Positions 17,774 to 26,384 are shown, counted from the stretch's first letter. The stretch is 40,193 bases of DNA from Polyangiaceae bacterium (GCA_025937785.1 JAICQQ010000055.1:1-40193), one strand, 5' to 3'. Made by a program: numbers and translations. The notes: generated by a model from the sequence alone, not told the origin.

Positions 17774-17800
17774 GCGCAGTGTGGGAAAGCGCAGTGTGGG
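17774..17800 (+). repeat. 15-nt in-frame duplication at a signal peptide start
   Basis: GCGCAGTGTGGG occurs twice, at 17774-17785 and 17789-17800, separated by AAA. It duplicates the codons for RSVGK/RSVG and thus offers two possible GTG starts for the following outer-membrane-like protein. It is probably a slippage duplication. Confidence 0.6.
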
Positions 17801-18539
17801 CGGTGTAGTAGGTCTCGCACTCGGCCTGCTCGTTGCCGCGCCCGCCGCAGCAGATCTGCCGGAGTACGGACCCTATCATCGGCCCCCCAACGCTGGTGAC
17901 GAGTGGGACGCAGAGAAGGGCTCACGGGCCATGCGCCTGGCTACCGGGCACTTCGTGCACGACGGCTTCTACTTTCGCTTCGCGGGCGGCATCGGCGGGG
18001 TTTCGGACAAGTTCACCGGCGACGGGCGCGGCAACGACGGCCCCAGCGGCCCGCTCGACGGTACTGTCAGCGGCTTTGCTCCCGCGACCGAGGTGGCGCT
18101 CGGGTACACCTTCTTCCGGGGCTGGGTCTTCGGTTTGGCCATCGATACGCTGACCATGCCGCGCGGGTCGGCGACACTTGCGGACGACGTGAGCAACTTC
18201 GAGTTCAAGACGAGTCAGTCCGCCCATTACGGCCTCTTCGTCGACTATTATCTCGACCCGTTGCGCGGCTTTCACCTGCAGGCGAGCGGCGGGATCGCGA
18301 GCTACGTGATGGGGCAAGGCGACGCAGACGACCCGCCGACGATCGCGCCGCCTCACGCCGCCGTGGGCTTCGGCTTCATGCTGGGGGTCGGGAACCAATG
18401 GTGGCTCGATCGCGACTGGTCGATCGGCGTGTTGCCGCGCCTGATGCTGGCGTGGAGCAGTGGCTCCGACGAGTTCGGCGGGTCGTTCAGTCACCGTACC
18501 TTCGGGTATTCGTTGCTATTGAGCGCGACGTATCACTGA
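17781..18539 (+). CDS. Probable outer-membrane beta-barrel protein
   Basis: The product is 252 residues from GTG 17781. A signal peptide (GGVVGLALGLLVAAPAAA) ends near residue 25. The rest alternates amphipathic strands and Gly/Asp turns (FYFRFAGGIGG, ATEVALGYTFFRGWVFGLAID, HYGLFVDYYLDP, AAVGFGFMLGVG) and finishes with strands leading to ATYH. This resembles small 8- to 10-stranded outer-membrane barrels. No specific family is recognised. The start is uncertain: GTG 17757, 17781 and 17796 are in frame, and GAAGAG lies before 17781. It is on the same strand as prkA but separated by 142 nt including a hairpin. Confidence 0.65.
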   Translation: MGKRSVGGVVGLALGLLVAAPAAADLPEYGPYHRPPNAGDEWDAEKGSRAMRLATGHFVHDGFYFRFAGGIGGVSDKFTGDGRGNDGPSGPLDGTVSGFAPATEVALGYTFFRGWVFGLAIDTLTMPRGSATLADDVSNFEFKTSQSAHYGLFVDYYLDPLRGFHLQASGGIASYVMGQGDADDPPTIAPPHAAVGFGFMLGVGNQWWLDRDWSIGVLPRLMLAWSSGSDEFGGSFSHRTFGYSLLLSATYH

Positions 18540-18623
18540 CGTTCACGCCCCAGATTGCGGCCCCCCGGCGCGCAGTCTAGAGTCACCGACTCTGCGCACG
18601 GTCGCAGCACCAAGGAGGCAACC

Positions 18624-18806
18624 ATGGAAGAAATGGTCGAGCAGCTCATTGCGAAAACCGGGATCAGTAAGGAGCAGGCCGGACAGGTCGTGGACTTCTT
18701 GAAACAGAACGCCCACAAGTTGCCCGAATGGCTGGGCGACACCGAGATCGGAAAGAACCTGATGGACAAGCTGCCGGGTGGCCTCGGGGGGCTGCTCGGA
18801 CGTTGA
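18624..18806 (+). CDS. Small helical protein (60 residues)
   Basis: A strong Shine-Dalgarno AGGAGG lies 5 nt before the ATG. The product has two amphipathic helices (MEEMVEQLIAKTG, SKEQAGQVVDFLKQNAHKLPEWL) and a Gly-Leu rich end (LPGGLGGLLGR). The pattern of TGISKEQA followed by a helix and a Gly-rich tail recalls small proteobacterial proteins of unknown function; I cannot name the family. There are no transmembrane segments or cysteines. It lies 84 nt after the barrel gene and 51 nt before the convergent Pro-rich gene. Confidence 0.7.
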   Translation: MEEMVEQLIAKTGISKEQAGQVVDFLKQNAHKLPEWLGDTEIGKNLMDKLPGGLGGLLGR

Positions 18807-18857
18807 GGCAACGCGCGTGGCCGGGCTCGGGTTGCCGCCCGAGCTCGGGCTCGTTGC

Positions 18858-19868
18858 TCAGAACGAGCCGCCGACGTTCACGGCGTATCCGTTGCGGCTC
18901 GCCGTGGGGGCGACCCACACCCGTGATGCCATTGGTTCTTTCGGGGTCGGGGTTCGCAAGAGCTGCTGTCCGCGCCCGATGCTCCCGCCGAGCCACATCA
19001 GCGCCCCGGCGATCTGAAGTGCCCCGTCCGTCACCAGCAGCACCTTGGTCATGCCGACCCCACCTTCGGGCGCGAACTCCTCGGCGTTGTCGAGGAGCAT
19101 CCACGGGCCGAGCAGCGGTACGAACATCCACGACAGCGATGTCGGCGTGGTGAGCGCGGCCACGTACGCGGCGCTGTAGCTGACGGCGAAGAAGCCGATA
19201 CCGGCGAGGCGCGCCGTCGAGGCGCGATCGTTGGTGCTCGGTTCCAGGTGATATCCAGGCGGGATCGGTGTACCCGCTTCGTAGAGGCGCTCTTTGCAAA
19301 CGTTGGCTTGGCACAAGCCTGACACGCAATCGTTCGGACCCTTGCAGCTCTGCTCCAGCTGGCACGGACCGCAGGTCCCACCGCAGTCGATATCGGTTTC
19401 GTACGCGCTCGGTTGTCCGTCTTTGCAGACCCTGGGGGGCGGAGGCGGCAGCGGCGGCGCGACGTCCGGCAACGGCGCCAGAGGCTGTGCCGCCGAAGGC
19501 GCGGGGGCTGGTGCCGGCGCTGGTCGGTACGCGGGCAACGGAGCGACAGCGGCTGGTGGCCCTGGAGGGTAATAGTAGGGGGCACCGCCCGGCGGCGTGG
19601 GTGCGGCTGGCGGCTGCGTTGGCGCAGGCTGTATCTGCGCTGGGGGCTGTGTCGGCGCCGGCGGTGGCTGTGCGGGCGAGGGCGGTGGCTGTGTCGGCGC
19701 CGGCGGTGGCTGTGCGGGCGAGGGCGGCTGCGTAGGTGGCACGCTCGGAGCGGGCGCTGCGTCTTCGCCGACAGGGGGGAACTGCGCCGAGGGCTGCGCC
19801 GCGATCGCACCCAGCGTCAAGAAGACGCACAGCCCACTCACGCCTCCAACGACACCCGCCCGACTCAT
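18858..19868 (-). CDS. Secreted/membrane protein with Pro-rich repeats and Cys motif
   Basis: The product is 336 residues. A signal peptide or first membrane helix (GVVGGVSGLCVFLTLGAIA) is followed by a long Pro/Gln/Ala stretch (about 30-140) built from repeats like PPPAPTQPP. Then comes a compact Cys motif, ETDIDCGGTCGPCQLEQSC with CVSGLCQANVC, a type often seen in myxobacterial surface proteins. Two hydrophobic segments follow (LAGIGFFAVSYSAAYVAAL and VLLVTDGALQIAGALMWLGG), and the tail ends AVNVGGSF. Function is unknown; a periplasm-spanning envelope protein is plausible. The ATG has no Shine-Dalgarno but a TATAAC box 6 nt upstream. Confidence 0.75.
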   Translation of the reverse strand: MSRAGVVGGVSGLCVFLTLGAIAAQPSAQFPPVGEDAAPAPSVPPTQPPSPAQPPPAPTQPPPSPAQPPPAPTQPPAQIQPAPTQPPAAPTPPGGAPYYYPPGPPAAVAPLPAYRPAPAPAPAPSAAQPLAPLPDVAPPLPPPPPRVCKDGQPSAYETDIDCGGTCGPCQLEQSCKGPNDCVSGLCQANVCKERLYEAGTPIPPGYHLEPSTNDRASTARLAGIGFFAVSYSAAYVAALTTPTSLSWMFVPLLGPWMLLDNAEEFAPEGGVGMTKVLLVTDGALQIAGALMWLGGSIGRGQQLLRTPTPKEPMASRVWVAPTASRNGYAVNVGGSF

Positions 19869-19874
19869 GCTCGC

Positions 19875-19903
19875 GTTATAGACGGGCCGGGAGCCCGCCG
19901 CAA
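19875..19903 (-). promoter_or_regulatory. Candidate promoter giving a leaderless transcript
   Basis: On the minus strand TTGCGG (19903-19898), a 17-nt spacer and TATAAC (19880-19875) are followed by 6 nt and the ATG of the Pro-rich protein. The -10 matches the consensus in five of six positions. This spacing places the start of transcription on the start codon. Confidence 0.45.
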
Positions 19904-19905
19904 AG

Positions 19906-20394
19906 TCATGGGACCAGTGCGCGCTTCTCGACTTGTGTACTGGCGGGCTGTTCGGGGGGAGCCCCGGGTGGTGGCGCGGGTACGGGCGCCGCCACGGCCG
20001 GCGTTGCGGCCATGGCGCTTTGCACATCGGGCGGTGCCGGCACCTGGCGAATCCGATTACCGAGTTCGTACGAGCCGCGTTCGAGCAGATCGCGACGTTG
20101 TTGACCGAGCGCACCAGGGTGCTGCTGCTCGATATTTCCGGCGAACGAGAACCATTGGTGAGCGCCCCGCAGGTCACCGAGCACCAGCAGAGTAAGCCCG
20201 CGGTACAGCCCGTAACGCGCCTGCTCTTCCGTGCTCATGTCGGGGAGTCGCTCTTCGGTGCGCTCGAAGACTTCGGCCGCTTCGATGTAATGCCCGTCTG
20301 CGTAGAGGTTCGTGCCGCGCTGCACGGGATCTCGGGCGCAGCCACTCAAGCTGAGCATCATGGGGACGAGAACGACGGCGGCAAAACGAAACAC
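19906..20394 (-). CDS. Small TPR-like lipoprotein
   Basis: The product is 162 residues. A signal with lipobox LSGC (Cys19) is followed by a helical region (about 20-115) with TPR-like spacing: RGTNLYADGHYIEAAEVFERTEE, ARYGLYRGLTLLVLGDLRGAHQWF. A Pro/Ala-rich tail comes next. The start is GTG with GGGAAG upstream. Such proteins usually serve as envelope scaffolds; no partner is evident. It lies 37 nt upstream of the Pro-rich gene, but the latter has its own promoter-like box. Confidence 0.75.
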   Translation of the reverse strand: MFRFAAVVLVPMMLSLSGCARDPVQRGTNLYADGHYIEAAEVFERTEERLPDMSTEEQARYGLYRGLTLLVLGDLRGAHQWFSFAGNIEQQHPGALGQQRRDLLERGSYELGNRIRQVPAPPDVQSAMAATPAVAAPVPAPPPGAPPEQPASTQVEKRALVP

Positions 20395-20722
20395 TGCTTC
20401 CCAGTGTAACGGTTGCGTAGTTTGGATGCTACGGGCCTCGGGGAAATTGCTTCATTCTGGCTTTCGAAAAACGTCGGTGAACGCGAACTTTGGTGCGCAT
20501 GCTGCGCGCATTCGGTGGCGGTTGTGAGAGGACCGGCGCGGGGTGCGCAGGCGTGGGAATCGCCCCCGTCTGCGCTCCACGCGCAAGACGCCCCGCGCCA
20601 CGGGGGCTCACCGGGGCCTTGTGCCACTGCCGTGGCCTGGCACCGGCCTTCTCGTCGCCGTTGCTTTCAGCTCGCGACCTGTGCCACCGCCGCCTCGATA
20701 TTTCCTACAAATGTTGGCTTTT

Positions 20723-20752
20723 TTGCATTCTGGCACAGGCCTGTGGCACAAT
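20723..20752 (+). promoter_or_regulatory. Candidate promoter of the barrel/kinase-activator unit
   Basis: TTGCAT (20723-20728) and CACAAT (20747-20752) are 18 nt apart. Transcription from about 20759 would give a leader of about 67 nt. The spacer contains the palindrome CACAGGCCTGTG, placing a possible operator directly between the two boxes. Confidence 0.45.
20734..20745. promoter_or_regulatory. Operator-like palindrome in the promoter spacer
   Basis: CACAGGCCTGTG is a perfect 12-bp palindrome within the TTGCAT/CACAAT spacer. TGGCAC-type half-sites overlap both of its edges. The position fits a repressor or a MerR-type twist activator. No regulator gene is adjacent. Confidence 0.35.
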
Positions 20753-20825
20753 CGCGCCGCTTTGACCTGGGCGGTGGGAATCGGGGCCCCTGAGTGGGCG
20801 AACCTGCCAGACAAGGACTGAACCG

Positions 20826-21740
20826 ATGAAAGCTCGTCACGCGCTACTGATTGGGACCTTAGGCTTCTGTACGTTAACGCTCTTCACCTCCGGTATCGCA
20901 CATGCGCAGGAGGAGGCCGCCGAAGAGACGGCGGGGAGCGAGGGTGATGACCAAGCTGGCGACGGCGAGGCTGCCGACGAAGCCAGCACCGACGAGGCCG
21001 AGGCAGGGGACTCGACCTCCGAGGAGGCCGCGAAGGACGACAACGCCGGCACCGACGAAGCTCCCGCCGGCAGTGCGTCGCCCGCTGAGCTCCCCGGCAA
21101 GTCGTACCAGTTCGTCGGCTTGCGCTACCGCGGCATCATCGTGCCCCAGTTCATGATGGACCTGTTCGGCGAGGGCGGCGAGGGCGTGTACGTGCATGCT
21201 TTCGGGCCCGAGTTCGCGATCCGCCGGGACAACTTCGAGTACAACTTCTCGATCTGGTACGCCGACTACGGGATGGATCCGACGACCTTCAAGGCCAAGG
21301 ATGATCCCGATGACGCCTGGGAGATCGTCGAAAGCCAGCTGAAGGTTCTCTATCTGACGGCTGACTTTCTATGGAGTCACGACTTCTCGCCAGAGTTCGC
21401 GGTGAACTACGGAATGGGCGCGGGCCTCGGGTTCGTCTTCGGGAAGCTTTATCGTCAGCAAGCGCGACCGCCTGCGAGCAATCCGAGTGCGCCCCCCGAG
21501 GACTGGGTCCCCTGTGACGCCCCAACCCCCGGCACTCCCTGCGGTGACGACAACAATCACTACGGGGACTACGCGGAACCTAGCTGGGCCAACGGCGGCT
21601 CGAAACCCATCGTCTTCCCTTGGCTCGCGCTGCAGACTGGGCTCCGCTACAAACCCCACCCGAAGTTCGTGGCGCGCCTGGACTTGGGCTTCGGAACCAG
21701 TGGGTTCTTCTTCGGCCTCGGCGCGGACTACGGTCTCTGA
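20826..21740 (+). CDS. Outer-membrane barrel protein with acidic linker
   Basis: The product is 304 residues. A signal peptide ends near IAHAQ (residue 28). A low-complexity Glu/Asp/Ala stretch follows (about 29-90). The rest is beta-strand-rich (SYQFVGLRYRGIIVPQF, YNFSIWYADYG, KVLYLTADFLWSHDF, FAVNYGMGAGLGFVFG) and ends FFFGLGADYGL, typical of outer-membrane barrels. One loop carries a Cys pair (PCDAPTPGTPC). Function is unknown. Its TGA is followed at once, in the same frame, by the TTG of the kinase-activator gene, so the two are probably translated as a coupled pair. Confidence 0.75.
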   Translation: MKARHALLIGTLGFCTLTLFTSGIAHAQEEAAEETAGSEGDDQAGDGEAADEASTDEAEAGDSTSEEAAKDDNAGTDEAPAGSASPAELPGKSYQFVGLRYRGIIVPQFMMDLFGEGGEGVYVHAFGPEFAIRRDNFEYNFSIWYADYGMDPTTFKAKDDPDDAWEIVESQLKVLYLTADFLWSHDFSPEFAVNYGMGAGLGFVFGKLYRQQARPPASNPSAPPEDWVPCDAPTPGTPCGDDNNHYGDYAEPSWANGGSKPIVFPWLALQTGLRYKPHPKFVARLDLGFGTSGFFFGLGADYGL

Positions 21741-24700
21741 TTGCCCGAGCTCGAGCTGCCCCAACGTTACGAGGCGCTCACCCTGCTCGGCAAGGGGGGG
21801 GGTGGCGAAGTGTGGGCGGTGCGAGATCGCCGCACCGGGCTCAAGCACGCCCTGAAACTTCTGGCTCAGAACTCGAGTCAGCCTGAAATCGATGCGCTGA
21901 TTCGCGAGGCGATGGCGCTGTCGGGGCTCGAAGGCCTGGGCGTGCCGCGCGTGATCCGGTTCGGCAGGCTCCCAGGTTCCGGGCGCCCGTACATGGTGCG
22001 CGAGCTGGTCGACGGCGTGAGCCTCGACGAACTGATGCAGCGCCCGAACGAAGACGTACGCCGCGCACTCGACGTGCTGGTGCGGGCCGCGGAGCAGCTG
22101 ACGGTGGTGCATCGCGCGGGCTTGCTGCACGGCGACGTGAAGCCCGCGAACATCATGCGGGCGAGCTCCGGCGAGGTCACGTTCGTCGATCTCGGGCTCG
22201 CCACGGCCTGGCGCGAGGGCGGCGCTCAGGTCGAAGGCCTGACGCCCCGTTACGCGGCGCCAGAGCTCTTGATGGGGCGGCCGCTCACGGTGCGCGCCGA
22301 GGTCTACGCGCTCGGCGTGATCTTGGCGGATCTGCTCGAGCTGGTCCAACCACTCCAGTTCCAGCCGCTGCCGATCGCGGCGTTGCAAACGATCGTCGAT
22401 CGAGCGACGGTGGACGAGCCGGCAGATCGCCAGCCCTCCGCCGACGAGTTCGCGAGTGCCTTGAAAAGCGCGCTCGGCGAACGCTTGCCAGAAACGGATC
22501 ACAACGCGGCGGTCTATTGGCCGATCGTGGGCATGGAGCCGACCGTCACCAACCTGCTGCGCGAGATCACGGCGCTCGAGCCGGGCAGCACGCTGCGCGT
22601 GGTGGGGCCCCCCGGTTCGGGCCGCTCGGCGCTCTTACGCCGAACGGCTTGGTCGCTGGGGGTGGACGGCGACCGCGTCGTTTACCTCGACGATACCTGC
22701 GCGGATCGACCAGGTGCCGTGCGCGAAGAGCTCTTCGAATACCCCCGGTTGTACGGTGTGACCGTGCTGGTGGACGACGCGGACATGCTGAGCGACGTCG
22801 ATCAGCGCGAACTCGCGGAAGCCAGGAAGGCGGGCGCACGCCTCGTCATCGTCGGTCGCGCCGGAGTCGAATCCAACGCGCGCGACTGGTTGGTCCCGCC
22901 GCTCGAAGCTCACGCGGCGCGCAGTTTGGTCCACCGCGCGGTGCCGTCTTTGACCGAGCGCATGCTCGACAGCGTGGTGGTAGCGTCGGGCTGCCGGGCG
23001 GGCGAACTCAGACGGCTAGTGCGACTCATCGACCAGCACGCGATCGCGTCGCAAGCGGACCTCGATCGCCTGATCAAGAGCCAGAATATTCTGGCGGACC
23101 TGCCGGATGATGCGCTGAGCGCGGCGCGCTACCTACTCGACCACGGCCGCTACATCGACGCCAAAGCCAAGCTCAGCGAGCTCGAGCAGGCGCCCAGCCT
23201 CGAGTATCGGGTGCTCGAGGCGCGCCTCAACCTGGGGTTGGGTGATGCCGCTTCGGCGCTCGAGGGGCTGCTGCAAGACCAGGCCTTGTTGACCGAAACC
23301 GATGATCCGGAGCTCATCGCTCGCTGGCACGTGTTCGTGGCGCGAGCGCGCCTGGGCCTCGGCGAGTACCAGGCGGCGATCGACATCGTCGAGTCGCTGC
23401 CCGAGTGTTCGGATGAGCTGAAGGCGGAGGCCGAAGCTTACCGCGGACTCGGTTTCGAACGACTCGGTCAGACCGAGCAGGCCATCCGCGTGATCCGGGC
23501 CGCGCTCGCCCTGCTCGAGGGCGGGGCAGCTCCGCGGGTCCGCAGCCTGGTGCTCACGTGTTTGGCGTTGGCGTTGCAGCGCGCCGACCAGCCAGCAGAA
23601 GCTCAAGAAGCCCTCGAGGCCGGCATCGTCGCCGCCGAAACGGCGGGCGACGCGGGTGCGCTGGCCACGCTCCAGCTGAACCTCGCCGGTCTGTTGAAGG
23701 TGCGCGGCGAACTGGCGCGGGCGATCGAGCACTTCGAAGCAGCGGTCGACATGGGTCGCCGGTCGGGGCGTCGCTACACGATGCAGCACGCGCTCTTGAA
23801 CCTCGCAAATACGGACCTGTACCTCGGTCGGCTGGCGCGTGCGCAATCGAGCATCGAAACGTTACAAGCGCAAGAGGGCCAGCTCTCTCCGGAACTGAAG
23901 GCGGAGCTGCTGGGGAGGCGCGCCGAACTCGAGGCGCAGCTGGGGCGCCCGGATTCAGCGGCGCGCCTCTACCGCAGCTGCGCCGCCGCCTATCGTGGGC
24001 TCGGCCGTCCCATCGACGCCGTCGAGGCTGAGCTCGAGGGCGTGCTCACGGCGGTGCAAGCCGAAGCACCCGACTTCGCAGCACTGCACGCGATCGTGGA
24101 TCAGGCGAGCGCCGACCTCGAAGGGTCCCAAGCGCACCGCGCTCTGCGTGCCCTGGCTTGCGCGCGCGTCGCGCAGGGCTTGGGAGACGAGCCCAAGGCG
24201 CGCGAGCTCTTGGCGGAAGCGACGCAGGCGGCGCGCGACACCAGTCAGCTCGAGTGGCTCTGGAAGGCGCTCGAGGTGCGCGGGGAGCTCTACGACGCGG
24301 ATGGGCAGAGCCTGCTGGCTCGCCGTGACCGCGAAGAGGCGCTCGCGACCCTCGAAGAAATCGGCGCGCGCTTGCCCCGCGATCTGCGTGAAGTCTACTG
24401 GAACGATCCGCGTCGCCGGCAGCTCCGCGGAGCCGTGGAGACGGGCGTGGCGCGGGCCGCGACCGAGCATTCCCCGGTGAATCTGGCGCCGGTGTCGCGC
24501 CGCGCGTCCGCCAAGGCACCGCTCTCGGTCACGAACCTGACGGTGACACCGCTCGAGCAGCGCCTGGCTCGCATCCTCGAGATCAACGCAGAGCTGGCGG
24601 GGGTCGTCGACTTGCAACGTCTCACCGAGCGCGTCGTGGACCATTCGGTCGACCTGCTGCATGCCGAGCGAGGTTACCTGATTCTGATCGACGACGGCGG

Positions 24701-26189
24701 TGAGCTCACCGTACACACCTCGCGGGTACGCAACGGCGACGATGCGCACGCCGAGTTCTCGCGGTCCATCGCAGAGTCGGTGATGCGGACTCGAGAGCCC
24801 ATGATCAGCGTGAACGCGGACAGCGACTCGCGGCTCCGCAGCTACGCCTCGGTGCACCAGCTGATGCTGAAGTCGGTCGCCTGCGTGCCGATTCGGGCGC
24901 CCCGTGGTCGCGCCATCGGCGCCCTTTACCTCGAGACGCGCATCGGCCCCGGCGCGCATTTCGCCCAAGAACTGCCGACCCTGAGCGCATTTGCCGATCA
25001 GGTTGCGGTGGCCCTCGAGAACGCACGCTTGCTCCGAGAGAACCAGGCTCGCGCCGAACAGCTCGCGAGCGCCAACATCGAGCTGGAGGCAGCGCACGCG
25101 CGCCTCCAGGAACTTTTGGGCGATCGCACCCAGCAACTCCGAGCGGCGCGCCGCAAGCTGCGCGACGTCCGCGACACGTTGATGGGGCACTTCGGGTACA
25201 AAGGGCTGGTGGGTACCAGCGCCGCCATGCGCCGCGTGTACGCCTTGATCGAGCGTATCAAAGACACCGATCTGCCGATCTTGATCACCGGCGAAAGCGG
25301 AACTGGGAAAGAAGTCGTGGCGCGCGTGGTGCACGAAGCCTCGCCGCGCGCGAAGCAGCGGTTTTTGGGGGTCAACTGCGGAGCGATTCCCGAGCACCTG
25401 CTCGAGAGCGAGTTGTTCGGGCACGTGAAGGGGGCGTTCACCGGTGCGGACCGCGATCGCAAAGGCCTGTTTCGCGAAGCCGAAGGCGGCACGATCTTAC
25501 TGGACGAGATCGGAGAAACCCCAGCGAAGATGCAGACGGGGCTGTTGCGCGTGCTGCAAGAGCGCAAGCTGCGACCGGTGGGAGGCGTGCAGGAGCAAGA
25601 GGTCGACGTCCGCGTGATCTTCGCGACCAACCGCGACTTGAAGCAGTTGGTCGACCAGGGTACATTCCGCGAAGATCTGTACTACCGCATCCACGTGGTA
25701 GAGTTGCACCTGCCACCGCTGCGCGACCGGATCGAGGACATTCCACAGCTCGTCGATCATTTCTTCGGGATCTTCGCGGCGCGCTACAAGCGCGAGAAGA
25801 AGGTGCTGACGCGCGCGGCCCAGCACCGGCTGGCGTCGTATCCTTGGCCGGGCAACGTGCGCCAGCTCGAGAACGTGCTCTTGAACGCTTGGGTGCTCAG
25901 CGAGGACAACGAAGTGGACGCCGATGACCTGGATCTGCCGATCAAGGCAACCAAGGTCAACGTCGCGCCCCCGGCCGCACCCCCCTCGCAGAGGCCGGCG
26001 TCTTCCGGGCGCGTGGCGCCACCCTCGCCCTCGAAGAAAGAGACGCTGTCACAACATCGCCGCGACGAGCGCGAGCGCATCTTGAGCGCGCTCAAAGCCT
26101 GCAACTGGAACCGCGTGCGCGCCGCGGAGCTGAGCGGCATCCCCCGCCGCACCTTCTACCGCCGCCTGCGCAAGTACGGCATCCAGTAA
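21741..26189 (+). CDS. Hybrid Ser/Thr kinase-TPR-GAF-sigma-54 activator
   Basis: The product is 1482 residues. Domains in order: a Ser/Thr kinase (9-250) with GKGGGGEVW, Lys39, HGDVKPAN (His130, Asp132; HGD instead of HRD) and DLG (Asp150); and a P-loop-like GPPGSGRS (289-296), where Arg replaces the Walker Lys. Then come TPR-like helices (about 460-900), GAF (about 938-1094) and a coiled coil (about 1097-1150). A sigma-54 AAA+ domain follows with GESGTGKE (from 1184) and the sigma-54-contacting GAFTGA (1231-1236). A Fis-type HTH ends the protein (about 1440-1482). It should sense a signal, phosphorylate targets or itself, and activate sigma-54 promoters. The TTG start directly follows the barrel stop; the kinase needs a start this early. 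Targets are unknown. Confidence 0.9.
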   Translation: MPELELPQRYEALTLLGKGGGGEVWAVRDRRTGLKHALKLLAQNSSQPEIDALIREAMALSGLEGLGVPRVIRFGRLPGSGRPYMVRELVDGVSLDELMQRPNEDVRRALDVLVRAAEQLTVVHRAGLLHGDVKPANIMRASSGEVTFVDLGLATAWREGGAQVEGLTPRYAAPELLMGRPLTVRAEVYALGVILADLLELVQPLQFQPLPIAALQTIVDRATVDEPADRQPSADEFASALKSALGERLPETDHNAAVYWPIVGMEPTVTNLLREITALEPGSTLRVVGPPGSGRSALLRRTAWSLGVDGDRVVYLDDTCADRPGAVREELFEYPRLYGVTVLVDDADMLSDVDQRELAEARKAGARLVIVGRAGVESNARDWLVPPLEAHAARSLVHRAVPSLTERMLDSVVVASGCRAGELRRLVRLIDQHAIASQADLDRLIKSQNILADLPDDALSAARYLLDHGRYIDAKAKLSELEQAPSLEYRVLEARLNLGLGDAASALEGLLQDQALLTETDDPELIARWHVFVARARLGLGEYQAAIDIVESLPECSDELKAEAEAYRGLGFERLGQTEQAIRVIRAALALLEGGAAPRVRSLVLTCLALALQRADQPAEAQEALEAGIVAAETAGDAGALATLQLNLAGLLKVRGELARAIEHFEAAVDMGRRSGRRYTMQHALLNLANTDLYLGRLARAQSSIETLQAQEGQLSPELKAELLGRRAELEAQLGRPDSAARLYRSCAAAYRGLGRPIDAVEAELEGVLTAVQAEAPDFAALHAIVDQASADLEGSQAHRALRALACARVAQGLGDEPKARELLAEATQAARDTSQLEWLWKALEVRGELYDADGQSLLARRDREEALATLEEIGARLPRDLREVYWNDPRRRQLRGAVETGVARAATEHSPVNLAPVSRRASAKAPLSVTNLTVTPLEQRLARILEINAELAGVVDLQRLTERVVDHSVDLLHAERGYLILIDDGGELTVHTSRVRNGDDAHAEFSRSIAESVMRTREPMISVNADSDSRLRSYASVHQLMLKSVACVPIRAPRGRAIGALYLETRIGPGAHFAQELPTLSAFADQVAVALENARLLRENQARAEQLASANIELEAAHARLQELLGDRTQQLRAARRKLRDVRDTLMGHFGYKGLVGTSAAMRRVYALIERIKDTDLPILITGESGTGKEVVARVVHEASPRAKQRFLGVNCGAIPEHLLESELFGHVKGAFTGADRDRKGLFREAEGGTILLDEIGETPAKMQTGLLRVLQERKLRPVGGVQEQEVDVRVIFATNRDLKQLVDQGTFREDLYYRIHVVELHLPPLRDRIEDIPQLVDHFFGIFAARYKREKKVLTRAAQHRLASYPWPGNVRQLENVLLNAWVLSEDNEVDADDLDLPIKATKVNVAPPAAPPSQRPASSGRVAPPSPSKKETLSQHRRDERERILSALKACNWNRVRAAELSGIPRRTFYRRLRKYGIQ

Positions 26190-26253
26190 TCCCGACGACT
26201 CCATCGCGCAGAGCGGCCCTACACCCGATGGCGCATTGCCGATCGGTTGTGCG

Positions 26254-26259
26254 TATACT
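26254..26259 (+). promoter_or_regulatory. Isolated TATACT -10-like box
   Basis: TATACT matches the -10 consensus in five of six positions but has no good -35. If active it would transcribe rightward through the repeat array and then antisense to aroG. Confidence 0.2.
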
Positions 26260-26282
26260 AAAGAGCTCATCCGAGATCTGCG

Positions 26283-26318
26283 GCAGGCGCGGACCAATGT
26301 GCAGGCGCGGACCGATGT
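26283..26318 (+). repeat. 18-bp tandem duplication
   Basis: GCAGGCGCGGACCAATGT (26283-26300) is followed directly by a copy with one change, A to G (26301-26318). It lies 66 nt before the larger array and is unrelated to its unit. Confidence 0.8.
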
Positions 26319-26384
26319 GCATCTCGCCGGCCACGCTCAAGGGATCCCCCTTTGCCTCCGTGCGGGGGGGCAGCACGCGTCACG

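Larger units (their letters stand above)
20395..20825. other. Regulatory region before the barrel gene
   Basis: These 431 nt have no convincing gene. They hold five copies of TGGCAC/GTGCCA between 20621 and 20751, a perfect 12-bp palindrome, and a sigma-70-like promoter for the barrel gene. TGGCAC is also the -24 core of sigma-54 promoters, but none of the copies has GC at the required distance. Confidence 0.5.

Noticed and set aside
20731..20758. Sigma-54 promoter at the TGGCAC motifs
   Set aside because: None of the five TGGCAC copies, on either strand, has GC ten nt after the GG, which sigma-54 needs.
20413..20793. 126-residue plus-strand frame before the barrel gene
   Set aside because: It overlaps the promoter and palindrome region, has unusual residue content (many Cys, Trp, His), and no signal or family.
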